DNA from: Haberlea rhodopensis
Taxonomy: Eukaryota > Streptophyta > Magnoliopsida > Lamiales > Gesneriaceae
Assembly: GCA_907163345.1 (NCBI GenBank)
Contig: CAJQUN010000051.1
Location: 2,108,001 to 2,172,000, forward strand
DNA: 64,000 bases
Direction: 5' to 3'
Below the pieces are notes generated by a model, which worked only from the letters and a program-made list of their open reading frames with translations, ran no database searches and was not told the origin of the DNA. How positions within the stretch are numbered: the first letter of the stretch is position 1; the number at the start of each line of letters is the position of its first letter. Shown here piece after piece: positions 1 to 9,814 of the stretch. Position numbers and translations under genes: made by a program.

Positions 1-25
1 GCCATTTTTAGGCATGTTCAGAGCT

Positions 26-222
26 CGCCGATCGATCGGCGTGAAGGGCCTGATCGATCACACATATTTTCGGAAATGGGAAGACGATGAACAGTTGGCT
101 CGATCGATCGAGATGGTCGGTCGGTCGATCGAGCGTGATGCTCGATCGATCGAGCAAGAAGGAAATTCGGGCAATCCTTGCTGGGGCTCTCGATCGATCG
201 AGCCCTTTTGGCCGATCGATCG
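26..222. repeat. CGATCGATCG palindrome cluster (LTR A, 5')
   Basis: Five copies of the perfect palindrome core CGATCGATCG plus one TGATCGATCA lie in 200 bp. Most are extended by matching flanks: CGCCGATCGATCGGCG at 26-41 is a 16-bp perfect palindrome, and CTCGATCGATCGAG occurs at 99-112, 141-154 and 189-202. Short unrelated spacers separate them, so this is not a simple tandem microsatellite. Confidence 0.95.
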
Positions 223-560
223 AGATGCCATGTTTTGTGGGTGTTGTGGTTTTATTGTTATGGAATCGATGCATGCTTTGCCCGGGTCTTTTAAAATGGT
301 TAATCGTCATGGATGACGATATGATTGGGGATTGTGAACGTGCTTGGGCACGTGGTTGCATGCTTGAATTTAATTGTGGATTATTAATTGTGTTTAGCAC
401 ATAATTCATCGGTCACGGGACCAAGGCAAGGTTGGATTCGGACTACGAAATTATAAGGTACTTATGACGTACGAGCATAGCCCTTTTATATGATTGCAAT
501 TGTTGAATGCATAGTATATTATATTGCAATAAATGGATAGATATTGGGAATTATTTGGTG

Positions 561-675
561 CCGCTCTTGAGCGAGCAATGATAGGGATGTTGTCGCTATT
601 GAGTGAACATCGATTATGACGCCGCTGTTGCTGAGAGTGCTTGGGGTTAAAATGCCGCTATTGTGGAGCGAGCTA
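561..675. repeat. CGCT/AGCG hairpin units in LTR A
   Basis: Repeated short units of the form CCGCT-loop-AGCGAGC are separated by AT-rich spacers. The four-base arms CGCT and AGCG pair around short loops, for example CGCT-CTTG-AGCG at 562-573. The same units recur in the other family A LTRs. Confidence 0.75.
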
Positions 676-1539
676 TGAAATAGAACTATGGAATCATTGG
701 TTATATATATGTGATATCTGTGGTACATGATTTAATGATTTAATCATAGTTGATTATGGAACTGGTATGACAGGAATGGTTTTAGTTAATCAATGTGGTG
801 ATTACCTGGCTTTGGGAATTTGATGGTTTTGGTTATTTTGAGAACAGGGACAGTACGGGAAATCCTACGTGGTAACGATACTATACAGGGAGTATCCTTT
901 TACATTACAGTTTTATATTCTGTAAATTACGTACTGTGATTATTGAAATGGTGATATTGGTATGCTCACCCCGTGTGGGGACTGTCTCTGTTGGGGCAGG
1001 TGGTACAGGTGCAGCAATAGCTTTGGAGTTGAGCTCGGGCTGTTGATTTGAGGTACTTCCAGGATCGAAGTACCAGAGCTGGTTGAATAAGAATAACGGT
1101 AGATTCGGAGTGGAGATCGAGATATGGATGAGAGGTGCTTCCAGGATCGAAGCACCGGTAACGGTATTTGGTAGAGTATCTTATACATTAGATAAACGTT
1201 TATTCATTGGGTGCTCTCATGTGAACACGTTTTTACGTGTATATGGAATGTATAAATAGGCATGATTTTTCTCTCTTCATTTATTGTCTGCATGCAAGTA
1301 AACACAGAATTGCAAAATGAACTGAGAGCATGTTAGTGTATTATGAGGGTGTATGCTATGTAAGTGGTCTTGGTTGGGGAATTTGAATATTATGGGGTTC
1401 TAATGCAAGAAATTTATAGATGATATATGATGCTATACTTGCATATGGTCCTCTTCCCCATGATAATATGATTGTATGCACTAATGGCATGGGTTAATAC
1501 ACTAATCACGGGTTAAGGGCACGGGGGTCCTTACATTAG

Positions 1540-1556
1540 TGGTATCATAACAGTGG
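1540..1556 (+). other. Primer-binding site, initiator-Met type, degenerate
   Basis: TGGTATCA starts five bases after the LTR end and matches the 3' end of plant initiator-Met tRNA. The following bases (TAACAGTGG) have drifted from the chromovirus version GAGCAGTGG at 24608. Position and spacing relative to the LTR are the same in both elements. Confidence 0.8.
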
Positions 1557-1972
1557 TTTGCTCTTTGGGGTTGTTGAGGGCCTAGAACATGCTGATAGGA
1601 ATGGGTAGCACATATTTATGCATGATGGTAGTTAGTGTTGTGTGACACAGTTATTTGCTTATGTGCTTTATGATATGGAATGTGGTATTGCTAACCATGG
1701 TGGTTGCAGGATCATACGAAATACGATGAGATGAGATTGATGGGAACGGTTAGCACTTGATATGAAAGTATTGTAAGAATTTGATGTTGTAGGAAAATCA
1801 GGAAATGAGAAACATTATACGCTGTCTAAGGACAGGAATGGTGGATAACAGACAGTGGAATGTTCGGGTATGATTTCCATATGATTATGAGATTTCAATT
1901 GATATTGAGCATGCAAATATATTGCAATTAGAGTCCTGCTACGGGTATATCACCAGCGATGGATCATAATAT

Positions 1973-2385
1973 TTGCCGCTCATATGTCGAAGCGATGGTT
2001 AATGCCGCTGTCATATCATAGCGAGGGATATTATTGAGCCATCGATATAACGTAGTAGGATTTGTGGATTGTTGTGTTAACCTTGATACAGGTGTATGGA
2101 AATATCGGTGAGATTATGCGGAATGGGCATCACCTCTTGAGTCCAAAGGACAATGTGCACATGTACGGGGTCACCTCTTGCGCCTATGGGGCATGTGGCA
2201 TGTGCATGGGAGTACCCCTTGGGCCTGCGGAACAAAGTGATAGATTTCTGATTATGCCAATGTCATGTCGAAGCGATGATGCCGTTGTTGTGTCGAAGTT
2301 ATGGTAAATGCCGCTGTCACGTCAAAACGATGATACATGTCGATGTCACATCAAAGCGATGATGCCTCTATCATGACGTAGCGAC
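1973..2385. repeat. Degenerate CGCT/AGCG units
   Basis: Scattered units read GCCGCT, then about ten bases often resembling CATATGTCGA, then AGCGATGG or AGCGAGGG. They resemble the units in the chromovirus LTRs (23879-24063) more than the neighbouring 27-bp array. Several units have lost one arm. Confidence 0.65.
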
Positions 2386-2473
2386 GAGATCGGGAACAAA
2401 GTGTTGCATTTAATGTGAGCCATCTCTTGGGTCCGAAAGGAACAAAGTGCTACATGAATGTGAGAGTCCACGA

Positions 2474-2955
2474 TTATGCCGCTGATTTTATGACGATGGT
2501 TCTTGCCACCGATTGTATAACGATGGTTTACGCCACTGATTATATGGCGATGGTTCTTGCCGCCGATTGTATAGCGATGGTTTATGCCGCTGATTTTATG
2601 GCGATGGTTCTTGCCGCCGATTGTATAGCGATGGTTAATGCCGCTGATTATATGGCGATGGTTCTTGCCACCGATTGTATAGCGATGGTTTATGCCGCTA
2701 ATTTTTGCAATGGTTTATGCCGTCAGGTATTCATGCCGATGGTTCATTCCGCTATTCTATTGGCGAAGGGTTCATGCCGTCGGGTATTATATAGCGATGG
2801 TGCATTCCGCTACATCTATGGCGATGGTTCATACCGCTGGATATCTATAGCAATGATTTATTCCGCTGATTCTATAGCGAGGGTTTGTGCCGCTGGTCCT
2901 ATGTCGATGTTTCATACCGCTGATTTTATAGCTCGGGATTGTGCCGCCTTTGAGT
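2474..2955. repeat. 27-bp hairpin minisatellite with alternating arms
   Basis: The array has a 27-bp period, and its most regular part is 2546-2700. Each unit is a four-base arm, an 11-base loop, the complementary arm and an 8-base spacer. Arms alternate: GGCG at 2546-2549 pairs with CGCC at 2561-2564, then AGCG at 2573-2576 pairs with CGCT at 2588-2591. Because 27 is a multiple of three, an open frame of 180 codons runs through it as a nine-residue repeat. I take that frame to be a byproduct. Confidence 0.9.
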
Positions 2956-3079
2956 GATGGATGCTGATTATGTATCGCTGCTGGGCGAGGAATACGGGTA
3001 TGTCGCTATCTTGTTAGCGATGATGTATGGTATAGTACTATTTTATTAGCATTATGATGTCATGCGTTGATATACATAT

Positions 3080-3325
3080 ACCGTCATGTGTTCGACGATG
3101 AGATTAAGGATGTCGCGTAACGACATATACCGTCACGTGTTTGACGATGAGATTGTGAATGTCAGGTTTTGACATGTACCATCACGAGTTGACAATGTTA
3201 TTTTGGATGTCATATGTTGACTTGTACTGTCACGAGTTGACGATGTTATTTGGGTGTCATATGTGGACATGTACCGTCACGGAATGACGATGAGATAGTG
3301 GATGTTTATGTAGACATATAGCGTC
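3080..3325. repeat. 49-bp array of two alternating stems
   Basis: About five units of 47-50 bp. Each has a CGTCA-loop-TGACG stem (for example 3131-3135 with 3142-3146) followed by an ATGTCR-loop-YGACAT stem. The second stem is ATGTCG/CGACAT at 3110-3126 and ATGTCA/TGACAT at 3159-3175, so both sides of the pair changed together. The same two-stem organisation recurs in the other family A element at 19425-19620. Confidence 0.85.
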
Positions 3326-5700
3326 GTTTTGATGAATAATACGTCTGGGTGTATGTATTTAGTCATATGGTTTGAGTGCCGATGATGAGCGCCAGGTGGT
3401 GTCTACGTCACCGGTTGACGAGACCATTATGCTGAGCAGGTTTGCTCGATGAATTATTGGATGCACTGTACCGGTGAGAGTACCGCATCATGCATGTGAG
3501 GTAAATATTTTATGAGGAGTGGTACCTTTGGGTATACTCGTTGGGATGGCTATGGGCAAGTGGTTAGTGATAGGGTAGTTATTGAGGGAACTACCCGCTT
3601 TTGTCGATGTGACATGTGGTGGACATGGTCACACCCACACATGAGAGTGTGGAATAAGTCCTAATGGATATGATTGCATCGTGGTTGAGCAAGGACATCG
3701 GAATGTCCATTGTGTATTGGTATGAGAGAAATAATGGGTGATGACCCACTACTCTAATGAATAGTACGGTATGATGTACCGGGAGTGGAACGTATGTTAC
3801 GTTGGTAGGTTTGGTATAGACCTAAGGAGGCAGTGATCTGCTAGCCAGGTATTGTTGCAATGTTATAGTGTGCTTGTTGTAGCCATTATACTGCTCGTCG
3901 GAAACGAGATTGGTGAATCTTATGATGATACGATGAGGGTCGTAATGGACTCTTGTAGTCACTTTGTGGCATGAGGTTTGAGACAGGAATACCTCACGGG
4001 GACGTTTATACGTCAAATGTTTTGAGGGACTTGTACTAGGACAGCTCAACTCTATTGGGAGTACCAATGTGAGTGTCGACAAGTCATTTTGGCTCTGGTT
4101 GAGCATCCTTGCATATGGAATGCAATGGGGGGACATATTTGGATTGTGAGATATAGTTAGTGGGGTGACACTACTATATTGATTTTTATCTCTCGGAGAG
4201 ATTCGGATTGTACTGCCATTAAGACAGCTAGTATTGGTTGAGGGTTGATTGTGAATCAACCATGGTAAGCATTACTAGTGTTAGACTAGGTAATGGCTTT
4301 ATATTTCCGGTGAGACGTGCGAGGAAGCGTCTCTAGGGAGATGCTTGAGATTGTGTAGTACTATGGTATTAGTACGAAACATTGTTAGAATGAGTACATT
4401 GTGTATACGGATTTTGTTTTGGTAATAGTGGCATTGATGCACTATACTAGACCAGTTGTGTCATTGTTGGTTCCGGAATATATGTATTTTGGTATAAATA
4501 TGTCCAGTCTTCCAAACGGTGGTTCGTGGTTGGAGGGTCATGGTTCATGACATTTTCCTTGAAAGGAAGGCGATATTCATATACCTATTGGGAATCTTTG
4601 GAAGATTCGTTGAGCTGGTTTGTGTGGCGTTGATCTTGGAATCACACCGTCGGTCGTTGTTTGTCAATTATCATTCTCCGTTGGGTGAGAATAATTGAGA
4701 ATTGAAGGTTGAGATTGGGACTATTGTGTATGATTGGTGATACCCGAGTCGATTGCAGTGAGTACGCAGGTAATATTGATGCTTAGGCATGTATGCCGGT
4801 GTGAGTATACGAATGCCAGCATTTTCTTGGTACTCGTAGAGCATCGGGTTAGTATGCTTTGACGAATGAATCTCCGGTGAGAGATTGTGGCACCTTGAGA
4901 TTGGTAGTCTCAATGACACGATGTATTCTGAAGAATGATCATGAGGTCTGGTTGACTCCCTTGAGGAGGGATTGTCGTGTGTTGAGGCCATGGTAATTCA
5001 TCTCTGAGTAATTTGATAACATCCCAGTGTTAGGATTGTTGAATCCTAGGGTAAATGAGGAATGACCATGATTTGGATTTGTTAGGTGTCGTGGTTGACA
5101 CGTGTGGCGGGAATGCAATTGAGTTTCTTGCATGTCCTTTTGGGAACTTGAGACCTTGTGGAGTCTCGATGATGTGTTGGGACCAAGATGTGATTTCTTA
5201 GAACACACATATGTAGACATCTTTGGAGATGTGTTTTGTGTTGATCGGTGGCCGTGAATTGTCTGACCCGTGTTGTAAAGCAATGCAACTACTCCTCTGA
5301 TGGAGATGGAGTGGGAAAGTGGAAATCGGATGTAGTTTAAGTACACTGTTGTGTACTGGTGGTTTATTTGGTAATGATGTATGTTTAACATCGAAGGCTA
5401 AGTCGTAGAGATATATTTGAGGTGATATCTATATTGGAATCACGAATGATTCGTTTGGGTAGCGGTTAAGGTTGACTGACTACTTTTTGGTGGTTAGTAT
5501 CGAGACATGCTGGCGTCCTCTTGAGATTGTGATGGTGTGGGAGGTTTACTCCACTCCAGGAATTGGTAGGAGGTCGGTGTCCTCGCAGTTGATGTGTCGT
5601 TCATGATATGTTCATGATTCGACGATGTGGATCTCTTTGGATTGTGTGGTCTCGGCGATACGTGGAGTACGCCTATGCAAATTTCAGGGGCGAAATTTTC

Positions 5701-5715
5701 TTAGTGGGGGATAAT
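5701..5715 (+). other. Polypurine tract of element A
   Basis: The purine-rich TTAGTGGGGGATAAT directly precedes the 3' LTR start TGTGATGCCC. The inverse copy of the same tract is at 17126-17140. Confidence 0.8.
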
Positions 5716-6037
5716 TGTGATGCCCGGGGATTATTGGTGTAAATCCCAGAGTGGTAATGATCCTTAATAGATTTTAGTTGTGGAAATTACGAATTAATTG
5801 CAGGTATCGGGGCACTCGAGGGTGTTAACGGGTATTTGGGATCGTTAGATCCAAGGATTGAGATTGTATTCTCATCGTGGTGTTAAACCTTGGAATTTGG
5901 TTTTTTGGTGGGATTTGGGGTCTGGAGTACTTTGAGTTGGGGCTGGTAATGGAAATTGAGATTGAGAGGTAATTATTGAAAACAGATGATTTTTAATGAA
6001 TCACGATGTATTTGTGGAGGTATTGGTATTTTGGAGC

Positions 6038-6110
6038 CTTGGTACTATATATACCAAGTGGACTCGGTGTTCCGTCATTGTACGGATATCCTCTCTCTCT
6101 CCCCTCTCTC
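6038..6110 (+). promoter_or_regulatory. LTR A core promoter
   Basis: A TATATATA box sits inside an inverted repeat, CTTGGTA at 6038-6044 and TACCAAG at 6052-6058. About 35 bp downstream there is a CT-dinucleotide-rich patch (6091-6112), typical of plant core promoters. The same arrangement occurs at 11581-11650 and, inverted, at 16740-16803. Confidence 0.6.
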
Positions 6111-6431
6111 TGCGCCCAACCCTTTCCCCCATTTCCCTCTTTTCTCGATTGGAAGAGAAATCGCTGGTAGCTTGGCTCGAGAGCCGGATTTCTCGAAGAT
6201 AATCAGGTATTAATCTTCCCCTCGTCCTTGGCTTCGATTTGATAGTAGTTTGGTAAGGTTTGGTTGTGATTTATGTTGGGTTTGAGTTTTGGAAGTTTTA
6301 AAGATTTTGGGGGTTGGATGTTTAAGGGTTAATATGATGTTTTTGTTGGGGATTAAGGGTTTAATGGGTGTTGGGATTATTTTTTGGGAGTTTTAAACCC
6401 AAAAACGCCATTTTTAGGCATGTTCAGAGCT

Positions 6432-6712
6432 CGCCGATCGATCGGCGTGAAGGGCCCGATCGATCACGCATATTTTCGGAAATGGGAAGACGATGAACAT
6501 TTGGCTCGATCGATCGAGATGGTCGGTCGATCGATCGAGCGTGAATCACACATATTTTCGGAAATGGGAAGACGATGAACATTTGGCTCGATCGATCGAG
6601 ATGGTCGGTCGATCGATCGAGCGTGATGCTCGATCGATCGAGCAAGAAGGAAATTTGGGCAATCCTTGCTGGGGCTCTCGATCGATCGAGCTCTTTTGGC
6701 CGATCGATCGAG
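6432..6712. repeat. Palindrome cluster with 82-bp tandem duplication
   Basis: Same cluster as at 26-222, but the segment from about 6465 to 6546, containing two GATCGATC palindromes, is repeated at 6547-6628. The 5' LTR has one copy only. Confidence 0.9.
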
Positions 6713-7067
6713 ATGCCATGTTTTGTGGGTGTTGTGGTTTTATTGTTATGGAATCGATGCATGCTTCGTCCGGCGTCTTTTAAAATGGTTAATCGTCATG
6801 GATGACAATATGATTGGGGATTGTGAACGTGCTCGGGCACGTTGTTGCATGCTTGAATATAATTGTGGATTATTAATTGTGTTTAGCACATAATTCATCG
6901 GTCACGGGACCAAGGCAAGGTTGGATTCGGACTACGGAATTATAAGGTACTTATGACGTACGAGCATAGCCCTTTTATATCATTGCAATTTGTTGAATGC
7001 ATAGTATATTATATTGCAATAAATGGATAGATATTGGGAATTATGTGGTGCCGCTCTTCAGCGAGCA

Positions 7068-7231
7068 TCCTCTGTCACGGCACATGATTCATCTAAGTAT
7101 TCAACAGTGGGAAACATACCTTGCGGAGTTGTAGGATGTACCAACTCCTTTTCTTCTATTGGCACATGTGTCTCCTCTTCTAGCTCGGGTGGCATCAGTA
7201 CCACCTTCTCTATAGTCTCCTCTTCTTCATC
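7068..7231 (-). pseudogene. B1 gag C-terminal fragment (Athila-like), part 1
   Basis: The minus-strand sequence aligns by eye with the region just before the protease in element B2 (58250-58420), including the acidic stretch with ESCAV. It is the C-terminal end of an Athila-like Gag, cut off at 7068 by the junction with the family A LTR and continued at 9289 beyond the solo LTR. Protease and everything downstream are missing. Confidence 0.7.
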
Positions 7232-7970
7232 TGTGATATCCCCGAAATAATTATTTGCAATTTGGGCATTAATTATGTTTATATGATGAATTGTGGTGAT
7301 AATTAATTATGTGCTGGATTTAATTATCATATTGAAATGCTTAGTCACATGATAGGTGTGACCGGGGATGCATTTCGGGATACATGTTATGCATGTTGGG
7401 AGTTTAAGGATTATTATGGTTGTTTATGGTGATCGATAATTAATTGGTCGAACATGATTTTAATTGGGGTTTTGATGCATTTTGGGAGAATGCTTTAAAA
7501 TATCATGTTGAGGTGTTTTATACACCATGGAATTGTGGAATGCATTTTATTTTAAAACAACCAACTTATACCCCAACCTCTCTACACCCATCACTCATAC
7601 TTTCCCCAATTTCTCCTCCAAACCCTTCCTTCTCTTCATTTTCGATTTTGGGCAAAAGGGTGAAGAGAAATCCTTCCAAAAACTTGATTTGTGGGATTTG
7701 GTGTGAGATTTGAAGTCCCCTAGAGGTATGGATACCTCCATGTTGTTCTTATTGTGTTTGGTTTGAGTTTGAAATAGTTTTGAAGGGTTTTTGGAAATGG
7801 GTTACTTTGGGTTGGTATCATTTTTGGTTGGGTGTTGGATTTTTGTGTTGCTTGAGGTGTATTTTGTTGATTTAATGTGTTGTTATGTTGTTGGGTTGGT
7901 GGGAGGAGTATTGGTATGAGTTGGGATGGTTTTGGTGTGCATTAATGGTGGAAAATCGCGAGTCTGTGTG

Positions 7971-8184
7971 AGGCGATCGACCGCCTGAAATGAGGCGACC
8001 GATCGCCAACAGGCAGTACCAAAATCGCAGGGTAGGCGATCAATCGCCTGAAATGGCGCGATCGATCGCCGAGAGGCAGTGTCCAAAATATAAGGTAGGC
8101 GATCGATCGTCATGTATGGCGCGATCGATCGCCGCGAAGCAAAAATTGAGGCGATCGATCGCCTCAGCGAAGCGATCGATCGCC
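7971..8184. repeat. GGCGATCGATCGCC palindrome cluster, solo LTR
   Basis: Eight or so palindromes with core CGATCGATCG, here mostly flanked by GG and CC, some with single mutations (GATCGACC, GATCAATC). The full-length chromovirus at 23229 has the same core with different flanks. Confidence 0.9.
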
Positions 8185-8540
8185 AGCAGTGGAATTTTGG
8201 AAAATGGATTTTTTTGACGAATTTTTGGTATTTGATTATTATTTGGCTTCTAATATGGGGTTGTGTGATTGTGTAGAACCATCCCAGGTGGCGACGCAAC
8301 CGAGGAAGTGAAGTCATATCAAATTCCACTTTTGGAAAGGTACGTAGAAGACGTACGGGCACCCAACGGTACATGTATCTAATATACTCATTGTTTATGC
8401 ATTGTGGATGCGAGTATATATGGAATTATGCATTGTGGATGCAAATACATGTTGAATTATGCATGATGATTGTATATGCATATGATGGTTATTGGTGCAC
8501 ATCCCATGAGTCGTGGTCATCCCTTGATGATTTTAATGCT

Positions 8541-8730
8541 TGCCGCTATTTGATTTGTTGCCGCTAAATGTGAAGCGAGGGGTGGGAGCGCCGCATGTCA
8601 CATTTATGCGTGGTTATCATATGAGGCGAGGAAAGAATATTTGCCGCTCAATGTGAAGCGAGGGGTGGGTGCGCCGCATGTCCATTGAAGCGAGGTTATT
8701 CTATGCCTCCGATATGTGAAAAGCGAGGGG
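8541..8730. repeat. GCCGCT...GAAGCGAGG units, solo LTR
   Basis: Repeated units with GCCGCT, a loop resembling AAATGTGA, and AGCGAGGGG. They correspond to the arrays at 23879-24063 and 30739-30923. Confidence 0.75.
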
Positions 8731-9288
8731 CATTAAAATACATTGTGATGAACAGACTAGGGATTGTTGATTGGTAATTGGTGATGATGAAATGGTATTA
8801 TGTCATGACATGTGTGGGCCATTAAATAATCTATTTGATTATACTCATGAGTTATGGTACAGGGACAACCAAAAAGGGAGCGTTTAAAATGCATGGGAAA
8901 AACAGGAAGTGTTTATTACGGTTTATGCATTTACGCCTTACATTCATATTGTGTTGTATATGAATTATTATATGCTCATGTTTGGGGGTTGTCCTTGTAG
9001 GTACATTTTTGGCATGATAAAAAGGGGCTAAAGCGGGTTGAGGCGGTGAGCTTGTGAAGAACACTTTTGGTAGATGAAGGACAGGATTACTTTTGTATAG
9101 TGTCTACTCTAGGAGTAGTGTAAAGCTATAGTTAATACATTCATTTGATTGGGAATGTAACTAATCCATTTGACAGTCCTTATTTTGGCATGTAACTCTT
9201 AAGGCTCATAGTCTCAACACGATTATTTTACTCGCATAATTTATATTAGCTCTAATTATGCCCTTAAAACTAGGGTCCTTACATCATC

Positions 9289-9317
9289 ACTCCATGATTC
9301 GAATGCAATCATGGAGT
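9289..9317. repeat. 11-bp perfect inverted repeat
   Basis: ACTCCATGATT at 9289-9299 is the exact reverse complement of 9307-9317, with a 7-base loop. It sits directly beside the right-hand target duplication of the solo LTR. Confidence 0.9.
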
Positions 9318-9670
9318 GATTTTGTGCTGCTATCCTGATCGGCCGATCTTATTAGTTGCTCCATTTGGTTACCCAAATTTTGAGTGCTAGCCCTGAATTC
9401 CTGTTGAATTTGCAAAGTTCTATCATTAAGTGTTGAAACAAGATCCTCTAAAGACTCACCAGGGATATGGCATTGAGGTTGTTGCGGCCATGACGGATAT
9501 TGTGTATGGCGGTAGATGGGACTGCATGTAAGGTGGAGGTGGGCTCATCCATTGATTGTCATAGTTGAGATTGGGATGATCACTCCAACTTGAATTGTAT
9601 GTTCTTTGTACACCCCCTACGCCAAGTGCACAAGATACTCCAATTCGTCTAGTAGCCTATAGTCCTCCAT
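9289..9670 (-). pseudogene. B1 gag fragment (Athila-like), part 2
   Basis: The minus strand from about 9670 matches the B2 gag ORF (58284-58862), including the stretch around NQ...QQDF...LN and the Tyr/Pro/Gln-rich segment before it. Small indels interrupt the frame. The probable start codon corresponds to the conserved MEDYR at 9668-9670. A short inverted repeat at 9289-9317 replaces part of the B2 sequence. Confidence 0.7.
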
Positions 9671-9793
9671 GATAAGATCCGATTTTTCAAAAATCAACCT
9701 GTAAGCACGAACAGACAAGAGTAGCGGTGGGGGAAAAGAAAGAAAGAGAAAGAAATAAAACAGAAAATATTAACACAAAAATATACAACGCCT

Positions 9794-9809
9794 CCCCGGC
9801 AACGGCCCA
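9794..9809 (-). other. B1 primer-binding site, tRNA-Asp type
   Basis: The plus strand reads CCCCGGCAACGGCCCA, the 3' end of plant tRNA-Asp with one base missing. It is followed by a short spacer and the LTR. Confidence 0.8.
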
Positions 9810-9814
9810 AAATT

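Larger units (their letters stand above)
1..1535 (+). mobile_element. Family A 5' LTR, left end cut by window
   Basis: This is the 3' portion of a long LTR. Position 1 corresponds to about 6407 in the matching 3' LTR, so roughly 690 bases lie outside the window. The LTR ends with GGTCCTTACA at 1526-1535 and is followed by a short spacer and a TGGTATCA primer site, the usual order for a Ty3/gypsy element primed by initiator-Met tRNA. By eye it differs from its partner LTR by a few per cent, so the insertion is moderately old. It holds a GATCGATC palindrome cluster near its start and CGCT/AGCG hairpin units around 561-675. Confidence 0.85.
1536..5715 (+). mobile_element. Family A internal region, non-coding (LARD-like)
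   Basis: The 4.2 kb between primer site and polypurine tract has no recognisable gag, protease, RT, RNase H or integrase in any frame. The longest open frames are byproducts of tandem repeats (2415-2957) or lie on the antisense strand. The region is homologous, in inverse orientation, to the internal region of the second family A element at 17126-20640, so the lack of genes is a family property and not damage to one copy. It carries hairpin-forming arrays at 1973-2385, 2474-2955 and 3080-3325. A large non-coding derivative mobilised by another element is the best reading. The rest of the region shows no further structure that I can name. Confidence 0.8.
5716..7067 (+). mobile_element. Family A 3' LTR, right end truncated
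   Basis: It starts TGTGATGCCC after the polypurine tract and matches the 5' LTR from 6407 onward. Homology stops inside a CGCT/AGCG unit at about 7067, where Athila-like gag sequence begins. No target duplication or LTR end is seen at this junction, so it looks like a deletion or recombination breakpoint. It has a TATA box at about 6045-6052, a CT-rich stretch after it, and a palindrome cluster enlarged by an 82-bp tandem duplication. Confidence 0.85.
7232..9283 (+). mobile_element. Solo chromovirus LTR
   Basis: This 2052-bp LTR starts TGTGATATCC and ends GGTCCTTACA, the same termini as the full element at 22488-31455. It is flanked by the perfect 5-bp duplication TCATC (7227-7231 and 9284-9288). 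Removing LTR and one duplication restores continuity with B2 gag (58400-58440), which confirms the insertion. It has no internal region, so it is a product of recombination between two LTRs. Internally it has palindromes (7971-8184), ATGCAT-type units (8398-8480) and CGCT/AGCG units (8541-8730). It has diverged well away from the full copy. Confidence 0.95.

Noticed and set aside
14..404. Open frames with RSIE/DRSS repeats over GATCGATC clusters
   Set aside because: GATCGATC has few stops in any frame, so overlapping open frames appear on both strands of every cluster (also 6384-6893, 7883-8374, 11955-12326, 23097-23453, 29986-30342).
2415..2957. 180-codon open frame with a nine-residue repeat
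   Set aside because: It follows from a 27-bp tandem unit being a multiple of three. The reading is low-complexity and the homologous array in A' is open on other frames too.
3822..5391. Three minus-strand open frames of 106-150 codons
   Set aside because: They lie antisense in the non-coding family A region, and the homologous stretch in A' does not keep the same frames.
7023..7250. 75-codon Ser-rich plus-strand open frame
   Set aside because: It spans the junction of the family A LTR, the antisense of B1 gag and the solo LTR start, so it is a chance chimera.
9794..9809. tRNA-Asp gene fragment
   Set aside because: Only the 3' end of tRNA-Asp is matched, at the expected primer-site distance from an LTR. 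The same holds at 42054 and 58996.
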